Of a stretch of 64,000 bases of DNA, positions 1-6,953 are shown in pieces. Numbering within the stretch: the first letter of the stretch is position 1; each line of letters starts with the position of its first letter. The notes beneath the pieces are model-generated. The model worked only from the letters and a program-made list of their open reading frames with translations, ran no database searches and was not told the origin of the DNA. The stretch covers positions 1,488,001 to 1,552,000 of the forward strand of contig NZ_CP019509.1 in the NCBI RefSeq assembly GCF_002002905.1. The letters are read 5' to 3'. Made by a program: the position numbers and the translations under genes. Source of the stretch: Aquaspirillum sp. LM1 (GTDB lineage Bacteria > Pseudomonadota > Gammaproteobacteria > Burkholderiales > Aquaspirillaceae).

Positions 1-2
1 TA

Positions 3-65
3 TGGCCGTACCGACTGAGCCAGGCCGATGCACTGCGCCTGTTTGGCCAGATGGACGGCGCATGA
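3..65 (+). CDS. 3' end of an unidentified gene
   Basis: The window opens inside a reading frame that stays open from base 3 to a TGA at 63-65 and ends in residues LFGQMDGA. Third codon positions are G/C-rich, as in the neighbouring real genes, so I read it as the last 20 codons of a gene starting to the left. Too little is present to name a family. A second frame is open to base 94, but its stop is supplied by the repeat that starts at 92, which makes it less likely. Confidence 0.4.
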   Translation, partial: WPYRLSQADALRLFGQMDGA

Positions 66-91
66 AGCGCTGTGCGTGCCGGCTTCGGGCT

Positions 92-206
92 TAGGGAAGC
101 GCTGAAAAAATCGTCATTCCCGCGAAGGCGGGAATCCAGGGCGTTGATTTTGCTGGGTTTTGCTTTTGGCAAACACGATTTTTCTGAATCAATCAGCGCG
201 TCCCTA
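92..206 (+). repeat. 115-bp TA-flanked miniature element (MITE), intact copy 1
   Basis: The element begins TAGGGAAGCGCTGA and ends TCAGCGCGTCCCTA, so it has about 13-bp imperfect terminal inverted repeats bounded by TA on each side. Inside lies the palindrome ATTCCCGCGAAGGCGGGAAT, a match to the neisserial dRS3 consensus. The same 115-bp unit recurs at 4439, 5907, 40484, 45942 and 47581. It carries no coding capacity. TA duplication and inverted ends suggest mobilisation in trans by an IS630/Tc1-type transposase, which is an inference. Confidence 0.85.
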
Positions 207-481
207 GTAGCCAGTCACGCTGAAACACAAGGGTTCATGTCGCCACGAAGAACTACTCGCCGCACGACACCGAGTCATTCCCGCGCAGGCGGGAATCCAG
301 GCGTGTCCACAGCGCACAGCGGGGTGAGTTCTCACGAGCGCTTACCTGCGCCATACCCACCGTGCACACTGTGGTGCGGTCTGGGTTCCCGCCTGCGCGG
401 GAACGACACGTCAGATGAAACTCATGCCGAAAACGGTCGAGTCGCCTGTCATTCGGTTCATATCATGGTGACTGGCTACTA
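205..481. repeat. NIME-like element, single unit with inverted ends
   Basis: This 277-bp element is flanked by TA and has perfect 12-bp inverted ends, GTAGCCAGTCAC at 207-218 and GTGACTGGCTAC at 468-479. It contains two oppositely oriented dRS3-like palindromes, near 275 and 385. It shares its left TA with the right end of the preceding 115-bp element. Related units form tandem arrays at 35.5, 40.6 and 59.0 kb. No gene is present. Confidence 0.7.
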
Positions 482-497
482 GACTTTGAACACGCTC

Positions 498-950
498 TTA
501 GCGCGTGCCAGTGCTGCCAAAACCGCCTTCGCCACGTTCGCTGGCGGCAAATTCTTCCACCAGATTGAATGTTGCCTGCACCACCGGCACAATCACCAGC
601 TGGGCCATGCGCTCCATCGGCGTCAGGCAGAACGCCGTCTGGCCGCGATTCCACAGCGACACAAACACCTGGCCCTGATAGTCCGAATCAATCAGCCCAA
701 CCAGATTGCCCAGCACAATGCCATGCTTGTGACCCAGGCCAGAGCGCGGCAGGATCATTGCCGCATAGCCAGGGTCGGCCAGGTGAATGGCCAGGCCAGT
801 GGGCACCAGATGGGTTTCGCCGGGTTGAATCAGCAAGTCGGCGTCAATGGCGGCGCGCAGGTCCAGCCCAGCGGCACCGGGGGTGGCGTAGGCGGGCAGC
901 TGCTGATGCAGGCGGGCATCCAGGATTTTCAGGTCAACAGTCGGAAACAT
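498..950 (-). CDS. dut: Deoxyuridine 5'-triphosphate nucleotidohydrolase (dUTPase)
   Basis: Hydrolyses dUTP to dUMP and pyrophosphate, keeping uracil out of DNA and supplying dUMP for thymidylate synthesis; cytosolic homotrimer. All five family motifs are visible in order: [42 protein letters not shown] and the C-terminal arm [11 protein letters not shown] take the start at MFPTVDLKI, giving 150 aa, close to the E. coli enzyme. A longer frame to base 995 would add 15 residues without family similarity. The gene stands alone, with repeat elements immediately downstream. Confidence 0.95.
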   Translation of the reverse strand: MFPTVDLKILDARLHQQLPAYATPGAAGLDLRAAIDADLLIQPGETHLVPTGLAIHLADPGYAAMILPRSGLGHKHGIVLGNLVGLIDSDYQGQVFVSLWNRGQTAFCLTPMERMAQLVIVPVVQATFNLVEEFAASERGEGGFGSTGTR

Positions 951-1095
951 GGGCGGGCTTTCTTTCGGGCCGCCACCGTCACAGGCGGGCGGCAAAAAAA
1001 GGGGTGGAGAATACCTGAGCGGGCCAGGGAAAACCAGCCGGGCCAGCGCATCCCATCACAATAGGCGCAAGATGTGACTCCCGGCAGATCGGGCG

Positions 1096-2357
1096 CAGGG
1101 CAATCGCATGAATTCACGCCCACCCAAGTCCGAAGAGCTGCTCACGGTATTCATCCGACGTCGCCGCAATCAGTCGGCGCACCTTGATGCCCCCCTTGCG
1201 TGGAATCGGATCCAGCCGAATCAGATTCAGCGTGATGTGCTTGAGCACCGCCAGGTTGTGCGCGGCGTGGCCCGTACGGGCGCGCATCTGATCATCACCA
1301 AACACCACGTCCATGCACCAGTGCAGGCGGTTCTCAACTGACCAATGCGCCCGGATGGCATGCGCCAGGCGTTGTGCATCCGCTGCCAGACTGGTGAGGT
1401 AGTAGCGCTGCTCGCGGGTGGTTTTGCCTTTGACCAGACGCTCTGAATCCATCACCACAAAGGCATGCAAATCAGGCCATTGCGTTGGCTTGTACAGACA
1501 ATCCAGTTGGTCGAAGACGTAGCAGCGACGATGTTCAATACGTCCGTGATCCTTCTCTATCTGCTCATGAAAGCTGTGCGGGGTTTGTTCCGCCGGGGCA
1601 GATTGGAACTGTGTGAAGAAGTCGCGCATTGAGTCGGCGAGCGTAGGGTGGTTGTCCTTGACCGCCAGAACATAGTCAGCTTTCTTGTCGCGGATGGCCT
1701 GGGCAATGTTGGTTTGCGTGCCCATCGCGTCGATGGTCACGATGCAGCCTTCCAGCGCCAGGGTATTGAGCAGCGTCGGGATGGCGGTTTTTTCATTGGA
1801 TTTTTTTGCCGTGGCCGTTTGTCCCATCACCAGCCCGGCCCCGGCGGCAAAGGCGCTGACCAGATGCAGTGCGGTGGCGTCCACCTTGCCGGAGCGTCGG
1901 CTGGTTTTGCCGTCGATTGCCACCACATCCTGAGCAGCCAGAGCGGGCAGTATGCTGCGAACCCAGCGTTGAAAGGCAGACTCGAACTCTGTTGGATCAA
2001 TCAGCCCGAACAGCCGCCCAAACGTGTCATGAGAGGGAATGCCGTGTTCCAGCTTGAGATAGCGACGAAACCATGTCAGTTTCTCGTTGGCCCAGGCTTC
2101 GATCTCGACGAAGGTGTCGGCTCCGGCCAGTACGCCGTTGACGGCGACCACGAGCCCTTCGACCAGATCGTGCCGTGTCTTGCGGGTTTGGCGAGGGTCG
2201 GTGATGGAGACAAACACATCCGCTAGCTGCAACTTGCCTTCTGTCTCCATGAGCCGCTCCCAAAGAGCGGGAAGCTACACAAATCAGGGGCAGGTGAACA
2301 GTCTGGGGCGTCATGGCTTGTAGGCGTTAGGGCAATGGCATTCATGCGATTGCCCTG
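1096..2357 (-). mobile_element. ISAs1-family insertion sequence, complete
   Basis: A 1262-bp element bounded by near-perfect inverted repeats: CAGGGCAATCGCATGAAT at 1096 and its complement ATTCATGCGATTGCCCTG ending at 2357. It is flanked by a perfect 10-bp direct repeat, AGATCGGGCG, at 1086-1095 and 2358-2367, which is the target-site duplication. It holds one transposase gene filling most of the length. The intact ends and unmutated duplication indicate a recent insertion into intergenic DNA upstream of dut. Confidence 0.93.
1114..2250 (-). CDS. ISAs1-family DDE transposase
   Basis: A 378-aa transposase catalysing movement of the surrounding insertion sequence. The N-terminal part (about residues 10-90, DPRQTRKTRHDL onward) is the ISAs1-type associated domain. 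The catalytic acidic triad can be placed in VVAIDGKTSRRS (D), IVTIDAMGTQ (D) and HWSVENRLHW (E). Length is normal for the family and there is no frameshift, so the protein is probably active. It starts at ATG 2250 and ends 18 bases inside the left inverted repeat. Assignment rests on these motifs and on the family-like ends and target duplication. Confidence 0.93.
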   Translation of the reverse strand: METEGKLQLADVFVSITDPRQTRKTRHDLVEGLVVAVNGVLAGADTFVEIEAWANEKLTWFRRYLKLEHGIPSHDTFGRLFGLIDPTEFESAFQRWVRSILPALAAQDVVAIDGKTSRRSGKVDATALHLVSAFAAGAGLVMGQTATAKKSNEKTAIPTLLNTLALEGCIVTIDAMGTQTNIAQAIRDKKADYVLAVKDNHPTLADSMRDFFTQFQSAPAEQTPHSFHEQIEKDHGRIEHRRCYVFDQLDCLYKPTQWPDLHAFVVMDSERLVKGKTTREQRYYLTSLAADAQRLAHAIRAHWSVENRLHWCMDVVFGDDQMRARTGHAAHNLAVLKHITLNLIRLDPIPRKGGIKVRRLIAATSDEYREQLFGLGWA

Positions 2358-2402
2358 AGATCGGGCGCTGCCCGCACAGCAATACACAGCCAGTGTGCGC
2401 GT

Positions 2403-2491
2403 TAGGGATGCGCTGATTTTGCCAAAAACAAAACCCAGCAAAATCAATATCCTGGATTCCCGCCTTCGCGGGAATGACGATGTACTGCCGC
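2403..2491 (-). repeat. Truncated copy of the 115-bp MITE
   Basis: Begins with the typical TAGGGATGCGCTGA end, lacks about 18 bases after it, keeps the central dRS3-like palindrome, and then breaks off into a fragment of an isomerase gene instead of completing its right end. It lies about 35 bases beyond the target duplication of the insertion sequence. Confidence 0.7.
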
Positions 2492-2493
2492 CA

Positions 2494-2713
2494 GGCCGGG
2501 GCCACCCTGCATCAAATCCCCAGCCGGGACATTGATCAGACATAACCGCACGCCGGCATCGGTGCAGGCGGCGGCCAGGGTGTCGGCGGCAATGGATTCA
2601 TCGGGAAACTGGATTTCCACGGCGATAAACCCGGCGCGTGCGGCAGCAGCGGGACGCTCGGGCCAGGGGAGGGTGGTGAACAGCATGGAGAGCTTGGCGG
2701 CGAAGTGAGGCAT
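2494..2713 (-). pseudogene. 5' fragment of a hydroxypyruvate-isomerase-like gene (duplicate of 6031-6822)
   Basis: The minus strand from ATG 2713 encodes about 74 residues almost identical to the N-terminus of the intact isomerase gene at 6031-6822. I count five substitutions (for example R3H, N7K, H15L, T30I, Y38D). Similarity stops abruptly after GGPGLAA, where the frame runs into a truncated 115-bp repeat. Another broken repeat lies just upstream of the start. The fragment carries only the first strands of the TIM barrel and no catalytic centre, so it is a dead partial duplicate, probably made by recombination between repeat copies. Confidence 0.85.
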
Positions 2714-2725
2714 GGTAGTCTCGGT

Positions 2726-2790
2726 TAGGGATACGCTGAAAAAATCGTCATTCCCGCGAAGGCGGGAATCCAGGGCGTTGATTTTTCCTG
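2726..2790 (+). repeat. Truncated copy of the 115-bp MITE
   Basis: Starts TAGGGATACGCTGA and includes the palindrome ATTCCCGCGAAGGCGGGAAT, but loses similarity at about 2790. It marks the sharp change from GC-rich DNA to the AT-rich two-gene island that follows. Confidence 0.7.
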
Positions 2791-2809
2791 CCATATGTTT
2801 TTAGGAAAA

Positions 2810-3292
2810 CTAAATTTCTATCTTTGAAGCCTTAAGCCTATCGCAAATTATCATAATTTCATTTCCTGATTTAATGGCATTATAAATATCGGTGCATTGA
2901 AATTCGAGGCGTTCCATCATATCGGGGATGGATTCGCTCTGTGGAGAAAGCTCCACCTCTCCATAGAGGTCGCAACATTTCCGACTCCAGCAAAAAACAT
3001 AATCTGACAAGGGCTGAATTACACGAACCTCCCCATGCTGAGCATAGTTTGTAGCATTCATATAGTCCCCTGTTACAAATAAAGAGCTTTCACGGAATCT
3101 GTAACCAAACCTCTGTTCAAGCCAATTATCGACTTGAATCTGGACATCCAAAGGGGTATCTCGTGGATGTCTATTTTTTGGGGAGGATATCTCTATTACG
3201 TGCTCTGCACGCTCCCGACCAAACCCCCTGTAAACAAATAAACCTTTACTGTCGCAAGGCCATGTTATTGCATTGTTTTTTAAATTATTCAT
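2810..3292 (-). CDS. Uncharacterised 160-aa protein, partner of the kinase-like gene
   Basis: I do not recognise this family with confidence. The protein has no signal peptide or membrane segment. Visible blocks are LFVYRGFGRE (18-27), ESSLFVTGDYMNA (68-80), HGEVRVIQPLSDY (86-98), FCWSRK and a late glutamate-rich stretch. The spacing of an early Arg, a Ser/Thr strand and later Glu residues faintly recalls ADP-ribosyltransferase-like folds, but that is speculation. It lies 6 bases downstream of the kinase-like gene on the same strand and must be co-transcribed with it. The pair is AT-rich, unlike the surroundings, and enclosed by 115-bp repeats, which indicates horizontal acquisition. Confidence 0.75.
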   Translation of the reverse strand: MNNLKNNAITWPCDSKGLFVYRGFGRERAEHVIEISSPKNRHPRDTPLDVQIQVDNWLEQRFGYRFRESSLFVTGDYMNATNYAQHGEVRVIQPLSDYVFCWSRKCCDLYGEVELSPQSESIPDMMERLEFQCTDIYNAIKSGNEIMIICDRLKASKIEI

Positions 3293-3298
3293 AATATT

Positions 3299-4366
3299 TT
3301 AATCGTATTCAGGTTTCGAAGAAAAACGCCATCCTTCAGCAGGTTCATAGTGGGAAGGATTCAGCAGATAACTATGCAATTCATGATGATCTCGTGGAAC
3401 GAAGTTTTCAATTCTCAAATCCCACATCACTCTTTCTACTATTTGCACATTCATTCTTTCATGCGGGTTTACCTTTATCAATCTGTAAAAAACTTCAGAA
3501 AGAAGCGCTGCATGTGGTGTCTCTAGCTGTGCCACAATAGCTTTGCAAGCTCTTGCGATGCCCTCTATTTGCCCATTAATAACTGCTGAGACATAATCGC
3601 CGATTCCTTCAAAAACAAAAGCGTCTTTGTGTGTTAGGATTTTATACAGCAACAAGCCCAACGCCCATGAATCATAATTTTCCAAGTGCTGTTCAAGTGG
3701 CTTTAAAAACACCTCTGGGGGAGCACTGTAAAATGAGGCTGTAAATTCTCTGCCAATATTTTTATGCAAAATAAACGAAAAGTCTGGGCTATCATCATAC
3801 ATTGGCAGAAACGCTGAATAAGCTTGACCCCAGTCAATTATTTTCACAAAAAAATCTTTAGAGCGCCGTGCGCGCCAATCAATTTCACCTTCTTGCAAAA
3901 TTATGTTTCCAGGGTGCAAATCTCTATGCTGAGCCATAATAGAGGCAACATAAGACCTAGAGACAGACGATGAAATTCTATGAAAAACCTCCAGTCTCTT
4001 GGTTATGTCTGAGCACATCAAAAATCTATCCATCCAGTCTGCTAGAGTTAAGCCATCTGCCTTTTTAGTAATAAAATACAATACATTTCCATGTTCAGCC
4101 GATCCGTCATGTAAAATTTTAGAGAAAGAAGACATTCCGGGCGAAAGGCCTTGTTTTAAAATAAAGATCTCATTCTCGAATCGGGCTTTCTCCATCTCGG
4201 TTCTAGGAAACAAAAGGAATTTTATAAAAACCGCTTCATTTGTTTCTCTATCTACTCCGTAAAATGCCCAGGAGCTTTTTCCTGAAGAAACTTCTTGAGT
4301 AGGCTCATACCTATCTGCCAATAAATGCAAATCGAGCTTTCTTAGAATTTCTAATTTATGATTCAT
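3299..4366 (-). CDS. Protein-kinase-like protein (Ser/Thr kinase fold)
   Basis: A 355-aa cytosolic protein with the order of motifs of a eukaryotic-type kinase: IKF with the ATP-binding Lys at 49, catalytic loop HRDLHPGN (147-154), metal-binding DWG (178-180) in place of DFG, an APPEV segment (215-219) and DSWALG (232-237). All catalytic residues are present, so phosphotransfer is plausible. The glycine-rich loop is weak (SSGKSSW). There are no transmembrane or PASTA segments, unlike PknB-type kinases. It is the first gene of a two-gene AT-rich operon with the 160-aa protein. Such kinase pairs occur in toxin-antitoxin and antiphage systems, but a defensive role here is inference only. Confidence 0.85.
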   Translation of the reverse strand: MNHKLEILRKLDLHLLADRYEPTQEVSSGKSSWAFYGVDRETNEAVFIKFLLFPRTEMEKARFENEIFILKQGLSPGMSSFSKILHDGSAEHGNVLYFITKKADGLTLADWMDRFLMCSDITKRLEVFHRISSSVSRSYVASIMAQHRDLHPGNIILQEGEIDWRARRSKDFFVKIIDWGQAYSAFLPMYDDSPDFSFILHKNIGREFTASFYSAPPEVFLKPLEQHLENYDSWALGLLLYKILTHKDAFVFEGIGDYVSAVINGQIEGIARACKAIVAQLETPHAALLSEVFYRLIKVNPHERMNVQIVERVMWDLRIENFVPRDHHELHSYLLNPSHYEPAEGWRFSSKPEYD

Positions 4367-4438
4367 TTTTATCGTACACTTCTTTGGAATATTTTATTTG
4401 ACATATATTTTATGGTATGATCTTGATGTAGTCTACTC

Positions 4439-4553
4439 TAAGGATACGCTGAAAAAATCGTCATTCCTGCGAAGGCGGGAATCCAGGGTGTTGATTTTTC
4501 TGGGTTTTGCTTTTGGCAAAAACGGTTTTTCTGAATAAATCAGCGCGTCCCTA
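4439..4553 (+). repeat. 115-bp MITE, intact copy 2
   Basis: Begins TAAGGATACGCTGA, ends TCAGCGCGTCCCTA and contains a dRS3-like palindrome with one change (ATTCCTGCGAAGGCGGGAAT). It lies immediately upstream of the kinase-like operon and marks the right boundary of the AT-rich island. Confidence 0.85.
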
Positions 4554-4740
4554 AAAAACGCCACGGCAAAATTAAAACCATGCGATCGTAACCCCCGCCA
4601 ATAATTTTTTTAATATTTTATTTTGAGCGGCAAGCAAAAATCAACGAAACGATCCTGGCTAGGCAGTCTAACTGCAGGAGGTATCGGTCGTTCACCAGAC
4701 AACAAAACAACACCAAAAAGGATTGCGTCAGCCGCTGTTA
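4554..4740. other. Intergenic stretch, AT-rich grading into GC-rich
   Basis: The first 70 bases are AT-rich like the kinase island and the remainder shifts toward genome composition. I see no gene, hairpin or repeat. A plus-strand frame from about 4623 is most likely an overlap artefact, because it runs on across the well-formed minus-strand gene that ends at 4741. Confidence 0.5.
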
Positions 4741-5487
4741 CTACAGCCGCTCCTTGGCTTGTTCCAGCCACTGCACCATCTGCGCATGGGCGGGATCATC
4801 CGGCAACAGGCCGCGGGCTTCAGCTGCCTGCAACAGCTGTTCGACCATGGCATGCTGGCGCTCGGCCCGTCGGCGCTTGCCCAGTTGCGCCAGCGCCTCT
4901 GCGTCAAAGTCGGCAAAATCGCGCAAACAGGCGCTCAGCCAGGCGTCGGCGGGCACAAAATAATCGCTGCCTTTTACCCGACGAATGCTCTGATTCAGAA
5001 ATTCGTCAAACTCACCGGCTTGCTCACCGTTATCGGGCAAGCGTCCGTCGTTGTCAGCCACGGCCTGGCGGCAGAGGCGCACCACTTCATTGATATGCGC
5101 TTGCACGCTGCGGTCGCTGCCGGCATGAAAGCGAAATGGCCCGTGACTGCGCATCACGCGGTCAAACATCTTGCGCGCAGCAGCCCTATCCATCACGCCG
5201 CTATCCTCTGCCAGCCAGAGCAGATGATTGGCGATCCGCTCGTAAAACATGCTCAACAGCGCTTTGCCATCGCCTTTTTTCAGCCCCCAGAACACCATGA
5301 CAAAGCGGGTGTCGCCGTGCATGGCCACCAGCACCTGCCGACGGGCAATTTTTACCGCGTGCAACTGCCACCCCCATGGCTGCGCGCCCTCTGGCGGCGG
5401 AGCATTGTCCACCCAACAGTGTGTCTTGCCCTGATGGGTGGCGGTTAATGCCTCAATGGCGTCTTTTGTGCAATGAAACAACAACAT
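4741..5487 (-). CDS. DUF6933-like protein of unknown function
   Basis: A 248-aa soluble protein beginning MLLFHCTKDAIEAL. The N-terminal half (about residues 1-100) has the pattern HAVKIARRQVLVAMHGDTRFVMV, which I associate with the DUF6933 family; the match is from memory. The C-terminal half is helical and charged, with a possible coiled coil over the last 50 residues. No catalytic motif is evident. It begins 3 bases after the stop of a nonsense-interrupted gene, so the two probably formed an operon. Base composition is typical of the chromosome. Confidence 0.6.
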   Translation of the reverse strand: MLLFHCTKDAIEALTATHQGKTHCWVDNAPPPEGAQPWGWQLHAVKIARRQVLVAMHGDTRFVMVFWGLKKGDGKALLSMFYERIANHLLWLAEDSGVMDRAAARKMFDRVMRSHGPFRFHAGSDRSVQAHINEVVRLCRQAVADNDGRLPDNGEQAGEFDEFLNQSIRRVKGSDYFVPADAWLSACLRDFADFDAEALAQLGKRRRAERQHAMVEQLLQAAEARGLLPDDPAHAQMVQWLEQAKERL

Positions 5488-5490
5488 TAT

Positions 5491-5892
5491 TTATTCCAGT
5501 CCAACGCTATCGCGTTGCCGTTGTTTGTCTACCGCCGCCGCAATCAGCGGCGTCACCTCATATAAGCCTGCCAGCGTCAGCTTACCCTGCTGATACCTCT
5601 GATGCCAGCTGCGCCGTTGCCGCAGCCCCCGTTCGTCGTCGCACAAATGTAGCCGGTGCAGCGTCTGCTGCGCCAGCTCGCGCGAGTCCTCGGGGGTGTT
5701 GGCAGGCACGGCCACCAACTGTCATGACGGCAACAGTACCTCAAACCAGCCTGTTTTTACCCAAAGTGGGTCAAGTATCGCCACGGCCTTGCTCTTGCTG
5801 CTGTTTGTGGCGGTGCGGTCTGATTCGACGATGGCCACAAGCTGCGCGGCGTCGTCTGCCTGAATTTTTGCTGGGCGCCCCATTTTGGCCAT
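5491..5892 (-). pseudogene. Small gene interrupted by an in-frame TGA
   Basis: From ATG 5892, behind a good ribosome-binding site (AAGGGAG, spacing about 8), the frame encodes MAKMGRPAKIQ and 45 more residues to a TGA at 5722-5724. The same frame continues without another stop for 75 codons to 5491, with matching codon usage (QLVAVPANTPED to RQRDSVGLE). A single GGA-to-TGA change in a 133-codon gene explains this best. Re-initiation at the TTG or GTG just after the stop is possible. The 115-bp repeat ends 14 bases upstream and touches the ribosome-binding site. Family not recognised. Confidence 0.6.
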
Positions 5893-5906
5893 GTGACTTG
5901 CTCCCT

Positions 5907-6021
5907 TAGGGACGCGCTGATTGATTCAGAAAAACCGTTTTTGCCAAAAGCAAAACCCAGCAAAATCAAAGCCCTGGATTCCCGCCTTCGCGGGAATGAC
6001 GATTTTTTCAGCGTATCCTTA
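5907..6021 (-). repeat. 115-bp MITE, intact copy 3
   Basis: Reverse-oriented copy beginning TAGGGACGCGCTGA and ending TCAGCGTATCCTTA, with the central palindrome at about 5981-6000. It lies between the isomerase gene (stop at 6031) and the start of the interrupted small gene. The partial duplicate of the isomerase at 2494-2713 is also bordered by copies of this element. Confidence 0.87.
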
Positions 6022-6030
6022 GCTGGCGCA

Positions 6031-6822
6031 TCAGTTCAGCGGCCAGCCGGCGCGCACGTCCAGCGGGGCATGCGGTTCCATCCGGTATTCTGCCGCGCAA
6101 TAAGTGTCGGGGTAATGCTGGTCAATCAGCGCAAACAGCCTGGGCCAATCCAGCGCGCCACTGCCGGGCGCACCCCGGCCCGGACAATCGGCAAACTGCA
6201 GGTGGCCGATGGGCAGCGGCGGCTGGGCCAGTAAGGCTGGCAAATCCTGACCTTCTCGGGCCATATGGTACAGGTCGATTTGCGCATCCAGCAGCGGATG
6301 ACGCCCCAGCGCCTGCCACACCTCGGCCAGATCCACCGGGGTGTTGAGCAAGAAGCCGGGCATGTCGTGGCGGTTGATTGCCTCCAGACCGACGCGAACG
6401 CCCGCTGCCGCAAAGCGCGGCAAGGCTGCGCGCAGATTTGCTACCAGGGTGGCCAGCGCCTCGGCGCGGCTCACTCCCTCGGCCAGCCGCCCGGCCAGTA
6501 CATTCACCCGCCCCGGTGCCTGCTCACCCAAGGCCGCCAGATAGGCCAGGCACGCGTCCACCGCCTGGGCAAACGCCGCCTCGCGGCCCGGCCCCGCCGC
6601 CAAGCCCGGCCCGCCCTGCATTAAATCGCCAGCCGGGACATTGATCAGGCATAACCGTACGCCGGCATCGGTGCAGGCGGCGGCCAGGGTGTCGGCGGCA
6701 ATGGATTCATAGGGAAACTGGATTTCCACGGCGGTAAACCCGGCGCGAGCGGCAGCAGCGGGGCGCTCGGGCCAGGGGTGGGTGGTGAACAGCATGGAGA
6801 GGTTGGCGGCGAAGCGCGGCAT
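6031..6822 (-). CDS. Hydroxypyruvate isomerase / 2-oxotetronate isomerase family protein
   Basis: A 263-aa TIM-barrel sugar-phosphate-isomerase-like enzyme, probably converting hydroxypyruvate to tartronate semialdehyde or acting on 2-oxo-tetronate phosphate. Metal and substrate residues lie in motifs such as VGLEAINRHDMPGFLLN (Glu at the metal site), QIDLYHM, GHLQFADCPGR and the C-terminal YCAAEYR. Length is typical (about 260 aa). No other glyoxylate or tetronate genes sit nearby, so the exact substrate is undecided between Hyi and OtnI. A broken copy of the 5' third lies at 2494-2713. Confidence 0.82.
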   Translation of the reverse strand: MPRFAANLSMLFTTHPWPERPAAAARAGFTAVEIQFPYESIAADTLAAACTDAGVRLCLINVPAGDLMQGGPGLAAGPGREAAFAQAVDACLAYLAALGEQAPGRVNVLAGRLAEGVSRAEALATLVANLRAALPRFAAAGVRVGLEAINRHDMPGFLLNTPVDLAEVWQALGRHPLLDAQIDLYHMAREGQDLPALLAQPPLPIGHLQFADCPGRGAPGSGALDWPRLFALIDQHYPDTYCAAEYRMEPHAPLDVRAGWPLN

Positions 6823-6886
6823 GGTGGGTCCTGTTCTTGATGTTTTTCCCCATTTGAATCGGGGGCGAGGGCAGGTCTCAGCACAA

Positions 6887-6920
6887 AACGGGCGGGCTTT
6901 CTTCAGAAAGCCCGCCCGTT
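6887..6920 (-). terminator. Rho-independent terminator of the foldase genes
   Basis: A perfect stem (AACGGGCGGGCTTT and its complement, short loop) followed on the minus strand by TTTTG. It lies 34 bases past the stop of the foldase gene at 6954 and ends that transcript. Confidence 0.85.
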
Positions 6921-6953
6921 GGCCTGCGGCATTTGTGGCTTGGCTGCCCGGTG

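Noticed and set aside
3299-4366. HipA-type toxin kinase
   Set aside because: The motif set (HRDLHPGN, DWG, APPEV, DSWALG) is that of a eukaryotic-type kinase; HipA has a different fold arrangement and a HipB partner, which is absent.
4623-5093. 156-codon plus-strand frame starting in the AT-rich gap
   Set aside because: It runs across the minus-strand DUF6933-like gene, changes composition midway and has no recognisable feature.
5722-5724. Selenocysteine recoding of the in-frame TGA
   Set aside because: No stem-loop suited to a bacterial SECIS element follows the TGA by eye, and the position suits a Gly codon change.
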